Of a stretch of 64,000 nucleotides of DNA, positions 16,184 through 24,472 are shown in pieces. Position 1 is the first letter of the stretch, and each line of letters begins with the position of its first letter. The notes beneath the pieces were generated by a model. It made no database searches, was not told the DNA's origin, and saw nothing but the letters and a program-made list of their open reading frames with translations. The translations under genes and the position numbers were made by a program. Location of the stretch: the NCBI GenBank assembly GCA_964457335.1, contig CAYWGD010000019.1, forward strand, positions 17,185-81,184. Reading direction: 5' to 3'. The stretch is from CAJBVW01 sp964457335 (lineage in GTDB: Bacteria; Myxococcota_A; UBA796; SXON01).

Positions 16184-17382
16184 TGGGGGAGGTCGCGGCC
16201 GGCGGGCGCCGCCTGCCGACGCGGTTCTCCGTGCCGTCGGGGCCCGCCCGGGCCGTCCGTGCCGCCCTGGACGAGGCCGGGCTCGGGCTCGCGCGCGCCC
16301 GCGTGGCCGCGCGCCTCGGGGACCCCGACCCCTTCCACGTGCGCGCCGCGCTCGTCGGGGAGGTCGTGGGCACCGAGGGCGAGCCCGTCACGGCCGACGC
16401 CGCCGACGCGGCCCTGCTCGCCGCGGACGTGCGCCTCGCCGCGGAGGGACGCGCGCCCGAGCCGAGCCTCGCGGGGCTCTTCGCGGGGCGCCCCCCCGGC
16501 CCGAAGGCGCGCGCGGTGCCCGTGGACGACCCGGCCCGCACCTGGCTCCGCTGGCCCGCCCGCCCGACGCGCCGGGCGCAGGTGCGCGACGTGCGGTCCT
16601 GGAGCACCCGCGAGATCGGCGACGCCGATGTCGCCACGATCCGCTGCGTGACGCCCTTCCCCGGCGGCGTGGCGCTCGGCTCGGACTACGGGCTCACGCT
16701 CTGGCGGAAGGACGGCTTCACGCCCTTCCCCTGGCCGCTCGGGTCGCGCCGCGAGGCCCGTCGCGTCGAGGCGATGGCCGTACACGAGCGGCAGCTCCAC
16801 GTCGCGACGAGCCAGACGCTCTACGTGTGGGACTTCGCGGGCAAGGTGAGCTCCCGACGCCACGGCCCCGACCGCGAGGACGGATTCGACGACCTCAACG
16901 CGCTCCTCGCCGAGGGCGGGCGGCTCTACGCCGGCTACCGGACGCGTTTTCAGGGAGGCGTCGGCCCGGCGGACACCCTCGCGATGGCCGCCGACCCCGC
17001 CGGCGTGGTGTTCGCGGGCACGCGCGACGGCGAGCTGCACGTCGTGGACGGCGGCGGCCCCATCCGGCGCTTCGCGGACCAGAAGCCGCGCCCCGTGCGG
17101 CACCTCGCGTTCGCGGAGGGCGCGCTCTGGGTCGCGGCGCTCGGCACGCTGCACCGCTTCGACGGGGCGTCCTGGTCCGCCGGCGGGCCCGAGCCCACCG
17201 CGCTCGCCGTCGACCCCGACGGCCGGCTCTGGGCCCTCGCGGAGGGGCGGCTGCACGTGCTCGAGGAGGGCCGGCTCCGCCCGGTCGAGGTCGCGCTCGA
17301 GCGCCCCTGGGCCCTCGCGGCGGTGCCGGGGGCGCTCTGGATCGGCGGGCGCGAGCGCGCGTGGCGCGTCGGGGTCGGGTAG
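16183..17382 (+). CDS. Predicted beta-propeller protein, unknown
   Basis: 399 residues starting at an ATG that overlaps the lipoprotein stop. There is no signal peptide. The first ~130 residues are helical and Ala/Arg-rich. From about 150 to the end there are repeated four-strand units (GVALGSDYGLTLWRKDG, LHVATSQTLYVWDFAG, VVFAGTRDGELHVVDGG, LWVAALGTLHRFDG). These resemble the two-component-regulator propeller or a WD-like fold. It is probably a binding scaffold co-expressed with the lipoprotein. Confidence 0.75.
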   Translation: MGEVAAGGRRLPTRFSVPSGPARAVRAALDEAGLGLARARVAARLGDPDPFHVRAALVGEVVGTEGEPVTADAADAALLAADVRLAAEGRAPEPSLAGLFAGRPPGPKARAVPVDDPARTWLRWPARPTRRAQVRDVRSWSTREIGDADVATIRCVTPFPGGVALGSDYGLTLWRKDGFTPFPWPLGSRREARRVEAMAVHERQLHVATSQTLYVWDFAGKVSSRRHGPDREDGFDDLNALLAEGGRLYAGYRTRFQGGVGPADTLAMAADPAGVVFAGTRDGELHVVDGGGPIRRFADQKPRPVRHLAFAEGALWVAALGTLHRFDGASWSAGGPEPTALAVDPDGRLWALAEGRLHVLEEGRLRPVEVALERPWALAAVPGALWIGGRERAWRVGVG

Positions 17383-17396
17383 GGCCCCGAACGCGC

Positions 17397-18686
17397 CTAC
17401 GCGAGCGCGGCGCCGAGCCGATCGAGGGCCGCGTGGAGCTGGGCGGGCGAGACGGCACCCACGCTCATGCGGAACCAGCCGTCGTCCCCGGCGAGGTCGA
17501 AGGCCTGGAAGGGCACGACCGCCACGCCCGCGCGGTGGAGCAGGAAGCGGCGGACGTCCTCGTTGGTGCGCATGGGGGCCCCGTCGAGGCCCGGCCGGCC
17601 GAAGAGGCGGTCGAAGCAGACCGAGAGGTAGATGGCACCCTGCGGGACGAGGTGCGCGACGCCGAGGCGGGTGAGCCCCGCGTCGAGGATGCCGAGGCGC
17701 TCGGACAGCGCGGCCCGGAAGGTGGCGCCGTAGCGCGCGATCGCCGCCTCGTCGCCGAGGAGCGCGGCGGTGCCGGCCTGCTCGGGCTTCGGGGCCCAGG
17801 CGCCGACGTGGCCGATGAACGCCTTCATGCGCTCCGCGAGCGCCGGCGGGAGGACCGCCCAGCCCACCCGGAGCCCGGTCGCGGCGAAGGCCTTCGACAC
17901 CGCGTCGATCGTCACCACGTAGGGCGTGACCTCGGGCACGAGCGTGGCCGGGTGCGCGTGGCGGGTCTCGCCGAAGGTGAGCGTCCAGTACACCTGGTCG
18001 AACATCCACATCAGCGGCTTCTCGCCGACGGTGGCGCGGCGGGCGTTCTCCTCGACGATGGCCCGGGCGATCTCCGCGAGGCGCTCCGTGGCGATGACCG
18101 TGCCGGTCGGGTTGAGAGGAGAGTTGAGCGTGAAGAGGCGGGCGGTGCCGATGTGCGGCCGGAGCTGCTCGACCGTCGGGAAGAAGCCGTCCTCCGCGCG
18201 CGTCGTGAGCGCGACGACCTTCGCGTCGGTGAGCTGCGCGTAGTAGCCGTTGTTCCAGCTCGGCACGGCGAACACGAGCGTGTCGCCCGGCTCGAGGAAC
18301 AGGCGGTAGGTCGCGTACATGACCGGGCGGGCGCCGCTGGCCACGACGACCCAGTCCGGGGACACGTCGATGCCGAGCGCGCGCCGGTACCACGCGCACA
18401 CCGCCGCGCGGAGCTCCGGGATGCCCTCGGACGGCGGGTAGTTCGTCTGGAAGCCGTCGTAGCCCGCCACCGTCGCGTCGCGGAGCTCGGTGGGGATGGG
18501 GAACTGCTTGGGATCGAAGTCCCCGACCGTCAGGTTGCAGACCGGCGTGCCGCCGGCGGCGAGCGCCCGGACCTCGGCGGCGATGCCGAGGATCATCGAC
18601 CCCTGCATCTCGCGCGCGGTCCGCGTGAGCGCGGTGGCGGTGTGGGCGGCGGCGTCGGCGGGGAGCTGGTCGGCGAGGCGGATCAT
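17397..18686 (-). CDS. PLP-dependent class I/II aminotransferase
   Basis: 429 residues, a typical length. Visible family landmarks are NYPPSEGIPELRAAV, NSPLNPTG (substrate carboxylate and PLP contacts), WMFDQVYWTLTFGE (the Asp/Tyr cofactor contacts) and VSKAFAATGLRVGW with the Schiff-base lysine. These follow the aspartate/aromatic aminotransferase group. The amino-acid specificity is not evident. It is a single leftward gene between unrelated neighbours. Confidence 0.9.
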   Translation of the reverse strand: MIRLADQLPADAAAHTATALTRTAREMQGSMILGIAAEVRALAAGGTPVCNLTVGDFDPKQFPIPTELRDATVAGYDGFQTNYPPSEGIPELRAAVCAWYRRALGIDVSPDWVVVASGARPVMYATYRLFLEPGDTLVFAVPSWNNGYYAQLTDAKVVALTTRAEDGFFPTVEQLRPHIGTARLFTLNSPLNPTGTVIATERLAEIARAIVEENARRATVGEKPLMWMFDQVYWTLTFGETRHAHPATLVPEVTPYVVTIDAVSKAFAATGLRVGWAVLPPALAERMKAFIGHVGAWAPKPEQAGTAALLGDEAAIARYGATFRAALSERLGILDAGLTRLGVAHLVPQGAIYLSVCFDRLFGRPGLDGAPMRTNEDVRRFLLHRAGVAVVPFQAFDLAGDDGWFRMSVGAVSPAQLHAALDRLGAALA

Positions 18687-18800
18687 GGCCGCGCGCTTAA
18701 CCCCGGGCCCGGCCGATGCCGGTCAGAGGGTGGTCAGGAAGGCGCACGGGGGCGTGATCCGGCCCCTCTCCTCGGGCGGCGACGAAGCCCCCCGCTGCGT

Positions 18801-18850
18801 GGGGGGGGGGGGCGTTGCGGGGGGGGCGCGAGCCCCCCCTGCCCCAAGAG
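18801..18850 (-). terminator. G7/C7 hairpin element, copy B
   Basis: G12, CGTTGC, G8, GCGCGA, GCCCCCCC, then TGCCCCAAGAG. It begins about 10 bases after the stop of the von Willebrand lipoprotein at 18860 on the minus strand. The longer first G run suggests length variation. Confidence 0.55.
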
Positions 18851-18859
18851 CCCGAGCCC

Positions 18860-20119
18860 CTACAAGCAGGGATCGACCACCGGGTAGCGCGCCACGATCT
18901 CCGTCCCGACCGGCGGGGCCGTGTCGAAGACGACCGCGTTCGGCACGGGGTCGTAGCTCCAGCCGCCGGCCTCCTCGCCGTCGACCCACACCTTGAGGAG
19001 CGACGGGCTCCCGGGCCGCTGCGAGAGCGGGAAGGCGCGCACGTACCACGTGCTCTCGAACCCCATGCGCTCCATGGCCGGCGCGAGGTCGCACGTGCAG
19101 ATGCTCTCCTCGAAGCCGCCGAAGGCCTCGGCGACCGCGATGTACTTGTCGCCGTGTTTGGCCTCCTGCGGGCTGCCGTCGCACTCGCCGCGGCAGCCGT
19201 CCTCCTCGTCGCCGACGATGGCAGCGACGAAGACGTCGTCGTGGTCGACCTTGAGCCCCTCGAGGAAGGAGATGTACCAGTCGGCCTCGCGGTCCGACTG
19301 GTCGTTCTCGTCGGTGAGGAAGATGACGACCAGCTTGGCCTCGTGCCGGTAGAAGCCGCGGTTGGCGTCGGAGCGCAGCGGCTCGGAGAGCGCCATCTCC
19401 ATCGCCTGCAGCCCCGCCTCGTCGCCCATCTCCACGCCGTCGACCTGGATGGCCGCGGCGAGCGTGCCCTGGGGATCGGGCGTGTCCGAGGTGACGTAGG
19501 TCGGCGTGCCGACGAGCTGGCCCGCGTAGAGCGGGTTGACCACGTCGGTGGTGACGACGCCCATGTGGTAGTCGAGGTCGAGCGCCACGAACCACTGGAA
19601 GAAGCGCTCGATCTCGCTCGTGACCCGGTCCCGCTCCTGCCACATGGAGCCCGAGTTGTCGATCACCCACAGGACGTCGATCGAGTCGGGCGCTTGCCGG
19701 AACACGTCGAGCGTCCAGGTCGGGTCGAAGCTCGCACCGACGACCGGCACGCGCAGCTCCGGCTCGTCCGGATCGTCGGAGGTGACGACCACGTCCGCGG
19801 CGGCGTCCCACACGAAGCTCGGGGCGAACTGGAGGAGAACCGTCTGGCTCTCGCCGGGCAGGACGAGGCCTTCGAGGACCTCGACGGAGTAGTCCTCCGA
19901 GGACTCGTCGAGGATGTCAATCCAGGTGCTCTCCACCTCCAACGGGCCCCGGCCGACGTTGGTGATGGTCACGGGTTGTGTCCCGGTGCAGCCCACCGCC
20001 ACCGGATCGAAGGCCACCGCGGACGGTTCGACCGCGATGTCGGGCTCCGGAGTGAGCGGGTCGTCCCGGATCAGGGTGAAGCCCCGGTCCGAGCACGCGA
20101 GCGTCCAGAGCAGGAACAT
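18860..20119 (-). CDS. von Willebrand factor A lipoprotein with ASH-like domain (paralogue 1)
   Basis: 419 residues. The very short signal MFLLWTLACSD puts the lipid on Cys9. Residues 25-135 form an ASH/Hydin-like Ig domain (PVTITNVGRGPLEVES ... SDDPDEPELRVPVVGA). Residues 148-330 are a von Willebrand A domain whose metal site reads DVLWVIDNSGSM. A cysteine-rich loop (CRGECDG, CTCDLAP) and a beta-rich end follow. These are surface proteins that may bind ligands through the metal site. It is a tandem paralogue of the next gene, with 126 bases between them. The target is unknown. Confidence 0.88.
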   Translation of the reverse strand: MFLLWTLACSDRGFTLIRDDPLTPEPDIAVEPSAVAFDPVAVGCTGTQPVTITNVGRGPLEVESTWIDILDESSEDYSVEVLEGLVLPGESQTVLLQFAPSFVWDAAADVVVTSDDPDEPELRVPVVGASFDPTWTLDVFRQAPDSIDVLWVIDNSGSMWQERDRVTSEIERFFQWFVALDLDYHMGVVTTDVVNPLYAGQLVGTPTYVTSDTPDPQGTLAAAIQVDGVEMGDEAGLQAMEMALSEPLRSDANRGFYRHEAKLVVIFLTDENDQSDREADWYISFLEGLKVDHDDVFVAAIVGDEEDGCRGECDGSPQEAKHGDKYIAVAEAFGGFEESICTCDLAPAMERMGFESTWYVRAFPLSQRPGSPSLLKVWVDGEEAGGWSYDPVPNAVVFDTAPPVGTEIVARYPVVDPCL

Positions 20120-20245
20120 GGTGTGGCCCCCTATGGCCGCCCCCCGGCGGCAGATCAGGTCGCCACTTCAGATAAGCACCGTCCTACCTGTCTGGTTCGC
20201 GGTCGGGCCGGCGCCGGGGCAGGGAGGGGCGGCGGGGCCGCCGTC

Positions 20246-21493
20246 CTAGCCGCAGGAGAGGGTCGCGGGGTAACGGACGACCACGGCGGCACCGTTGAGC
20301 GGCGGCGTGTCGAACACGATCTCGTTCGTGAGCTCCACGTACGTCCAGCCGTCGACCTCCTCGCCGTCCACGTACACGACGATGGCGGTGGAATCGGTGG
20401 GCGTCCGCGAGAGCACGAAGCTGCGGATGTAGCGGGTGGTCTCCATGCCGATCTCGTCGAGGACCGGCGCGAGATCGCAGGTGCAGATGCTGCCGGCGAC
20501 CCCGGAGAACGCCGTGACGACGTCGAGGTACTTGTCGCTGGGCTGGGCGTCCTGCGGGAGACCCTCGCACGTGTTGCTGCACCCCGTGCCGTAGTCCCCG
20601 ACGATGCCGGAGACGAGGATGTCGCCGGGGTCCGCCTTCAGGGTCTGGAGGAAGCTGACGTAGTGCGCGGCGTCGAACTCGGAGTGCTCGGGCTCGTCGG
20701 TGAGGAAGACGATGGCGAGGTTGGCGTCCGGGCGCAGGAAGCCCGCGTTCTCGGCGGAGATCAACGGGTCGGACAGGGCGAGCTCGACGGCGCGGAGGCC
20801 CGACTCGTCCCCCATGTCCTCGGTGCCGACCGCGATGGCCTCGGCGAGCTCGGTCTCCGGGTTCGTGGTGCTGCCGTCGATGAACGCCGGGGAGCCCACG
20901 AGGCGGCCCGAGTAGATGGGGTTCACGATGTCGGTGGTGATCACGCCCATCTGGTAGTCGAGGTTGAGCGTGGTGAACCAGTCGAAGAAGGAGCGGATCG
21001 CGCTCGCGACGCGCGCCTGCTCCTGGCCCATGGAGCCCGAGTTGTCGATGACCCACAACACGTCGATGGGGGCGGCCTCCTGGACGAAGGCGTCGGACAC
21101 GAGGCCCTCGGCCGCGGACCGGCCGACCGTGGCCACGATCACCTCGGGCTCGTCGGGGTCGTCGGACTGGACGAGCAGGTCCCCGGTCACCTCGCCGGCG
21201 GCGACCGGCGAGAAGCGGACGGAGAACTGGATGCTCTCGCCGGGCTGGATCGTGTCGGTGCGGAGCTCCGAGGACCACGCGGCGTCGCCCTCGAAGTACG
21301 TGCTCGCGAGCGAGAGCGGCCCCTCGCCCACGTTGGAGACGGTGACGAGCTGCTCCTCGACGCAGCCCACGCCGACGGTGGGCCACTCGAGCACCGAGGG
21401 CTCCACGACGATGTCGGGCTCGGGCACGCCGGGCTCGTCCGGCTTGTGATCGAGCTCGTAGTCGGAGCAGGCGAGCAGCCACGCGACGAGCAT
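20246..21493 (-). CDS. von Willebrand factor A lipoprotein with ASH-like domain (paralogue 2)
   Basis: 415 residues starting at ATG 21493, chosen because MLVAWLLACSD is a proper lipoprotein signal and GGAGGA precedes it. The frame extends nine codons further upstream. The plan is the same as in paralogue 1: ASH-like domain, metal site DVLWVIDNSGSM, a CSNTCEG/CTCDLAP cysteine region and a beta-rich end. Sequence differs through most loops, so the duplication is old. Its ribosome site lies in a perfect palindrome that could fold the mRNA. Confidence 0.88.
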   Translation of the reverse strand: MLVAWLLACSDYELDHKPDEPGVPEPDIVVEPSVLEWPTVGVGCVEEQLVTVSNVGEGPLSLASTYFEGDAAWSSELRTDTIQPGESIQFSVRFSPVAAGEVTGDLLVQSDDPDEPEVIVATVGRSAAEGLVSDAFVQEAAPIDVLWVIDNSGSMGQEQARVASAIRSFFDWFTTLNLDYQMGVITTDIVNPIYSGRLVGSPAFIDGSTTNPETELAEAIAVGTEDMGDESGLRAVELALSDPLISAENAGFLRPDANLAIVFLTDEPEHSEFDAAHYVSFLQTLKADPGDILVSGIVGDYGTGCSNTCEGLPQDAQPSDKYLDVVTAFSGVAGSICTCDLAPVLDEIGMETTRYIRSFVLSRTPTDSTAIVVYVDGEEVDGWTYVELTNEIVFDTPPLNGAAVVVRYPATLSCG

Positions 21494-21497
21494 GGGA

Positions 21498-21514
21498 TCC
21501 TCCGCGGCGGAGGA
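21498..21514 (-). promoter_or_regulatory. Hairpin masking the ribosome site of paralogue 2
   Basis: The 17-bp sequence is a perfect inverted repeat (8-bp arms, one central base). On the mRNA the 3' arm GCGGAGGA contains the Shine-Dalgarno, four bases before the ATG, and the 5' arm TCCTCCGC can pair with it. This could limit translation unless the hairpin is opened. Confidence 0.5.
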
Positions 21515-21546
21515 TACCAAAGCCGGAGCCCGGCCGCCGGGCGCGG

Positions 21547-21996
21547 CTACAGGCTCGAGGTGTTGGCCGCCACCAGCGAGAGCTCCTCGTACCCGGCGGA
21601 GCGCGCGGTGTGGAGCACGCGCTTGAGCACGCCCCAGGGGATGGTCTTGTCGGCGTGTACCTCCACGCGCTTCTTGCCGCGCAAGAGCAGGAGCGGATCG
21701 TAGATCTCGCGCACCAGGAGCTCGTCGGGGAGGTAGGCGACGGCGATCACCCGGCGGCCCTCGACGTAGACGGCCTCCTGGGAGACGAGGATCTCGACGG
21801 CGGCGGAGCGCGCCTCCTCGGACACCGTCCCGGGGAGCTCGAAGTGGCCCTCCGGCGGCGCCGGCGCGGCCTCGGTCGAGTAGGACCGGAGCAGGAAGAC
21901 GAGCATCAACGTCATCATGTCGACGAGCGGCGCGAGCGCGCCCACGTCGAGCCCGGGGAGGGGCTCGGGGCCCCGGGGGCGGAACAGCCGCCTCAT
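21547..21996 (-). CDS. ExbD/TolR-family protein with intact proton Asp (ExbD2)
   Basis: 149 residues, ATG overlapping the previous stop (ATGA). One membrane helix near residues 22-38 (APLVDMMTLMLVFLL) retains Asp26, the proton-carrying residue of ExbD/TolR. The periplasmic part (50-149) has the usual fold pattern, including VEVHADKTIPWGVLKRVLHTARSAGY. With ExbB it would form a proton-motive-force motor that drives an outer-membrane process. No TonB-like protein was recognised next to it. It is last in the operon. Confidence 0.88.
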   Translation of the reverse strand: MRRLFRPRGPEPLPGLDVGALAPLVDMMTLMLVFLLRSYSTEAAPAPPEGHFELPGTVSEEARSAAVEILVSQEAVYVEGRRVIAVAYLPDELLVREIYDPLLLLRGKKRVEVHADKTIPWGVLKRVLHTARSAGYEELSLVAANTSSL

Positions 21997-22550
21997 CCGG
22001 ACGACCCGGTCAGCGTGAGCTTGGGGAAGAGCGGCGCGTCGGTCGGGCCGCGGATCACGTCCATCACGGCGATGATCGTCTCGGTGGTGGCGGCGTCGTC
22101 GGGGGCGAGGCGCGCGCGCTCCTGCGAGGGATCCACGTCGTGGACGGCCTGGAGCGCGGCCAGCAGCGCGGCGAGGTCGGGCCGGCCGTCCTTGCCGGGG
22201 AGCGCCTGCTCGCGACGCTCGACGCTCGTGGCCGCGGCCGCGATGTCGGTGGACTGCACGTCGTACGTGAGCGCGAGGTCGTCGCCGGACAGGGAGACGC
22301 GCACGTCCTTCACGAGTCCGGCGTGGGGGAGGGGCGCGAGGTCGGCCGGGGAGCCGAGGCGGAGGTCGAGCACGCCCAGGCGCTGGCCGGAGGAGGTGGT
22401 GAGGAGGAAGAAGAGGAGCAGGAACATGAGCGTCACCACCCCGAGCAGGGTGGGGCGCACGTCGGCTTCGACCTCGGCGCCGGCGCGGAACAGGCGCCGC
22501 CGGCGCGCGGGAGCGCGGCTCGGAGCCGGGGCGGGCGCGGGCGCGTTCAC
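21993..22550 (-). CDS. ExbD-family protein lacking the proton Asp (ExbD1)
   Basis: 185 residues, GTG overlapping the ExbB stop. After a Pro/Ala/Arg-rich cytoplasmic start comes one helix (PTLLGVVTLMFLLLFFLL) in which Gly37 stands where ExbD2 and the family carry Asp. The periplasmic domain follows (KDVRVSLSGDDLALTYDVQ ... TTETIIAVMDVIRGP). It probably pairs with ExbD2 as a non-conducting partner. The missing Asp is visible. The heterodimer is inferred. Confidence 0.82.
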   Translation of the reverse strand: MNAPAPAPAPSRAPARRRRLFRAGAEVEADVRPTLLGVVTLMFLLLFFLLTTSSGQRLGVLDLRLGSPADLAPLPHAGLVKDVRVSLSGDDLALTYDVQSTDIAAAATSVERREQALPGKDGRPDLAALLAALQAVHDVDPSQERARLAPDDAATTETIIAVMDVIRGPTDAPLFPKLTLTGSSG

Positions 22551-23155
22551 CCGCGGGCCGCCTTGAGCGCGAGCACGAGCCGGGTGGCGACGCGCTCGAT
22601 GTTGCCGAGGAGCTCGCGCGCGGTGGCCTCGGCGACCGCGTGGGCGCCCAGGGCGGGGATGGCGACGAGGAGCCCGAAGGCGGTGGTCGCCATGGCGGTG
22701 GAGCTGCCCTCGGAGAGCTGCGCGGCGCGCTCGGCCGCCGCCACGTCACCGAGCGCGCCGAACGCGAGGATGAGGCCGTACACGGTCCCGAAGAGCCCCA
22801 CCATCGTGGCGATCGAGGCCACGGTGGAGAGGTAGGCGATGCGCCGCCGGATCTTGAGCTCGGCGTCCACCGACGCGGCCGCCATGGCCTCCCAGGCCAG
22901 GTCGGGATCCGCGTAGGCGAGGCCGGCGCGCGCCACGTCCTCGGCCGGCGTCGCCCCGAGCGCGAGCGCCCCCGTGCCCCCGCTCTTCACCGCGCCGTCG
23001 AGCTTCGCGATGAGCGCCTCGGCGTCGACGCGGTAGCGCGCGAAGCTGAGCGCGCGCTCGATGACCACGGCCAGGGCGAAGGCCATCACGGCCAGCAGCG
23101 CGTACATGAACAGCGCGGCCGGTCCCGAGAAGGCGGTGATCAGGTAGGTCAGCAT
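22547..23155 (-). CDS. ExbB/TolQ/MotA-family proton channel protein
   Basis: 202 residues with three membrane helices: 12-33, then two in the C-terminal half. The conserved core STVASIATMVGLFGTVYGLILAF and a final TTAFGLLVAIPALGAHA match the MotA/TolQ/ExbB domain. Pentamers of this family surround ExbD helices and conduct protons. It starts 3 bases after the stop of the Cys-repeat gene and overlaps ExbD1. Confidence 0.92.
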   Translation of the reverse strand: MLTYLITAFSGPAALFMYALLAVMAFALAVVIERALSFARYRVDAEALIAKLDGAVKSGGTGALALGATPAEDVARAGLAYADPDLAWEAMAAASVDAELKIRRRIAYLSTVASIATMVGLFGTVYGLILAFGALGDVAAAERAAQLSEGSSTAMATTAFGLLVAIPALGAHAVAEATARELLGNIERVATRLVLALKAARG

Positions 23156-23158
23156 TTG

Positions 23159-24103
23159 TCATCTCTTCAGGAACGCGAGGCAGCGCTCGCGGATCGATGG
23201 GGTGGCGATGCTCTCGCAGAGCGCGATGCCGCGGGCGGGGTCGAAGCGCTTGAGCTGGTGGGCGACGCCCTGGCGGCAGTTGTCGGCGTAGAGCGGCACG
23301 GCGGAGCAGGCGGCGAGCGTGGCCTCGGGGTCGCGCTCGGCGGCGCCCCAGCCCACCCCGTGCCAGCAGTTGCCGCGCCAGGCCTCGGTGGCGCGGTCGC
23401 AGGCGGCGCCGGCCTCCGCGAAGTCCCGCCGGGCCAGGTACTTGCCGATGCCGTGCCAGCAGGTCTTGCGCGTCAGCGTGTCGCCCTCCTCGCGGGCGCA
23501 GAAGGCCACGGCGGGCTCGACGTCCTCGAGCGCGACCTCGCCGACCACGTCGTGCCGGCAGAAGTCGCGGAACGCCTCGCTGTGCTCGCAGCGCCCGAGC
23601 GCGTACGCGGGGTCGATCTCGGCCAGCGCGAGGCCCATGCCGAAGTGGCACTGCCCGCGCCACTTCATCACGGGGATGGCGACGCAGATCGCCTCGGCGG
23701 CGGCGCGGTCGATCGGGGCGACGGTCTCGGCGACGTCGGCGTGGCACTCGAGCAGGAGCTCCTGGTCGGCCACGCGATCGCACACCTGCAGGGCCCCCTT
23801 CGGGTCGCGCGCCGCGGACTGCCGCGCGAGGGCCTGGAAGCACACGTCGCGCACGTCGGCGGCCATCGACGCGCAGGCCTCGGGGGTGAGGAGGGCCTGG
23901 CCCTCGCCGGCGCCGTCCTCGCCCGCCGGGCGCGCGTCGAGGCCCTCGGGCTTGGGAGGGAGCGCCATCACGCCGTCCGGCGCCGCCTGCTCGGCCGCGG
24001 CGGCCTCCGCCGCCACGCGCGCCAACGGCTCGAGCCCGAACCGGAGCCCGAGGAGGGCGGCGAGGCAGGTCAGGACGAGGAGCGTGAAGGGGAGGGAGCG
24101 CAC
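23159..24103 (-). CDS. Periplasmic Cys-repeat protein of the ExbB/D operon
   Basis: 314 residues. An N-terminal membrane anchor (7-25) and an Ala/Pro linker are followed from about 75 to the end by repeats of about 35 residues. The rough pattern is C-x(9-12)-C-(H/W/R)xG-x(5-8)-(D/A)P-x-x-A. Examples are CWHGIGKYLARRDFAEAGAA and CWHGVGWGAAERDPEATLAA. Paired cysteines suggest stacked disulfide-linked helical repeats outside the cytoplasm. No known family was recognised. The operon position suggests it is the substrate or partner moved by the motor. Confidence 0.75.
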   Translation of the reverse strand: MRSLPFTLLVLTCLAALLGLRFGLEPLARVAAEAAAAEQAAPDGVMALPPKPEGLDARPAGEDGAGEGQALLTPEACASMAADVRDVCFQALARQSAARDPKGALQVCDRVADQELLLECHADVAETVAPIDRAAAEAICVAIPVMKWRGQCHFGMGLALAEIDPAYALGRCEHSEAFRDFCRHDVVGEVALEDVEPAVAFCAREEGDTLTRKTCWHGIGKYLARRDFAEAGAACDRATEAWRGNCWHGVGWGAAERDPEATLAACSAVPLYADNCRQGVAHQLKRFDPARGIALCESIATPSIRERCLAFLKR

Positions 24104-24110
24104 GCTCCGA

Positions 24111-24290
24111 TCACTCGGTGTAGCCGAGGTCCTGCATCCACTTCTCGTACTCGGGGCGCTCGATCTGATCGTAGGCCTTCTCGGCGGCCATCGGGGCAGG
24201 CTCGGGCGCCGGGCGGAGCTTCAGGTACGCGAGCGCGCCGGAGCCGGCGACGAGCGCGAGGCCGAGGGCGAGGACGAGGGGCTTCCGCAT
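24111..24290 (-). CDS. Small single-helix membrane protein, first gene of the ExbB/D operon
   Basis: 59 residues. A helix (MRKPLVLALGLALVAGSGALAYLKL) is followed by a short acidic tail (KAYDQIERPEYEKWMQDLGY). It ends 7 bases before the Cys-repeat gene. A longer open frame upstream (to 24347) lacks a better start. Function is unknown. The size and place suggest an accessory subunit. Confidence 0.6.
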   Translation of the reverse strand: MRKPLVLALGLALVAGSGALAYLKLRPAPEPAPMAAEKAYDQIERPEYEKWMQDLGYTE

Positions 24291-24472
24291 GGCGGCAATG
24301 TGCCACGAGCCTTTGGGGACCGCAAACGCACGCGGGGAGGAACGCAATCGCCCGGTCGCGCGTGTGGAGGCCGGGTGTCGCCTGTCTCTTGAGCCGGCGG
24401 GCCCCGACGGGCTACACTGCGGGCCCTCGATCGTCCGGCCGCCCGTACGACCAGGATGACCACGGAGAGTTC

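Noticed and set aside
22640..24472. A long N-terminal extension of the M16 protease (frame open from 22640)
   Set aside because: The extension is antisense to the ExbB/D operon. The signal peptide and ribosome site place the start at 24473.
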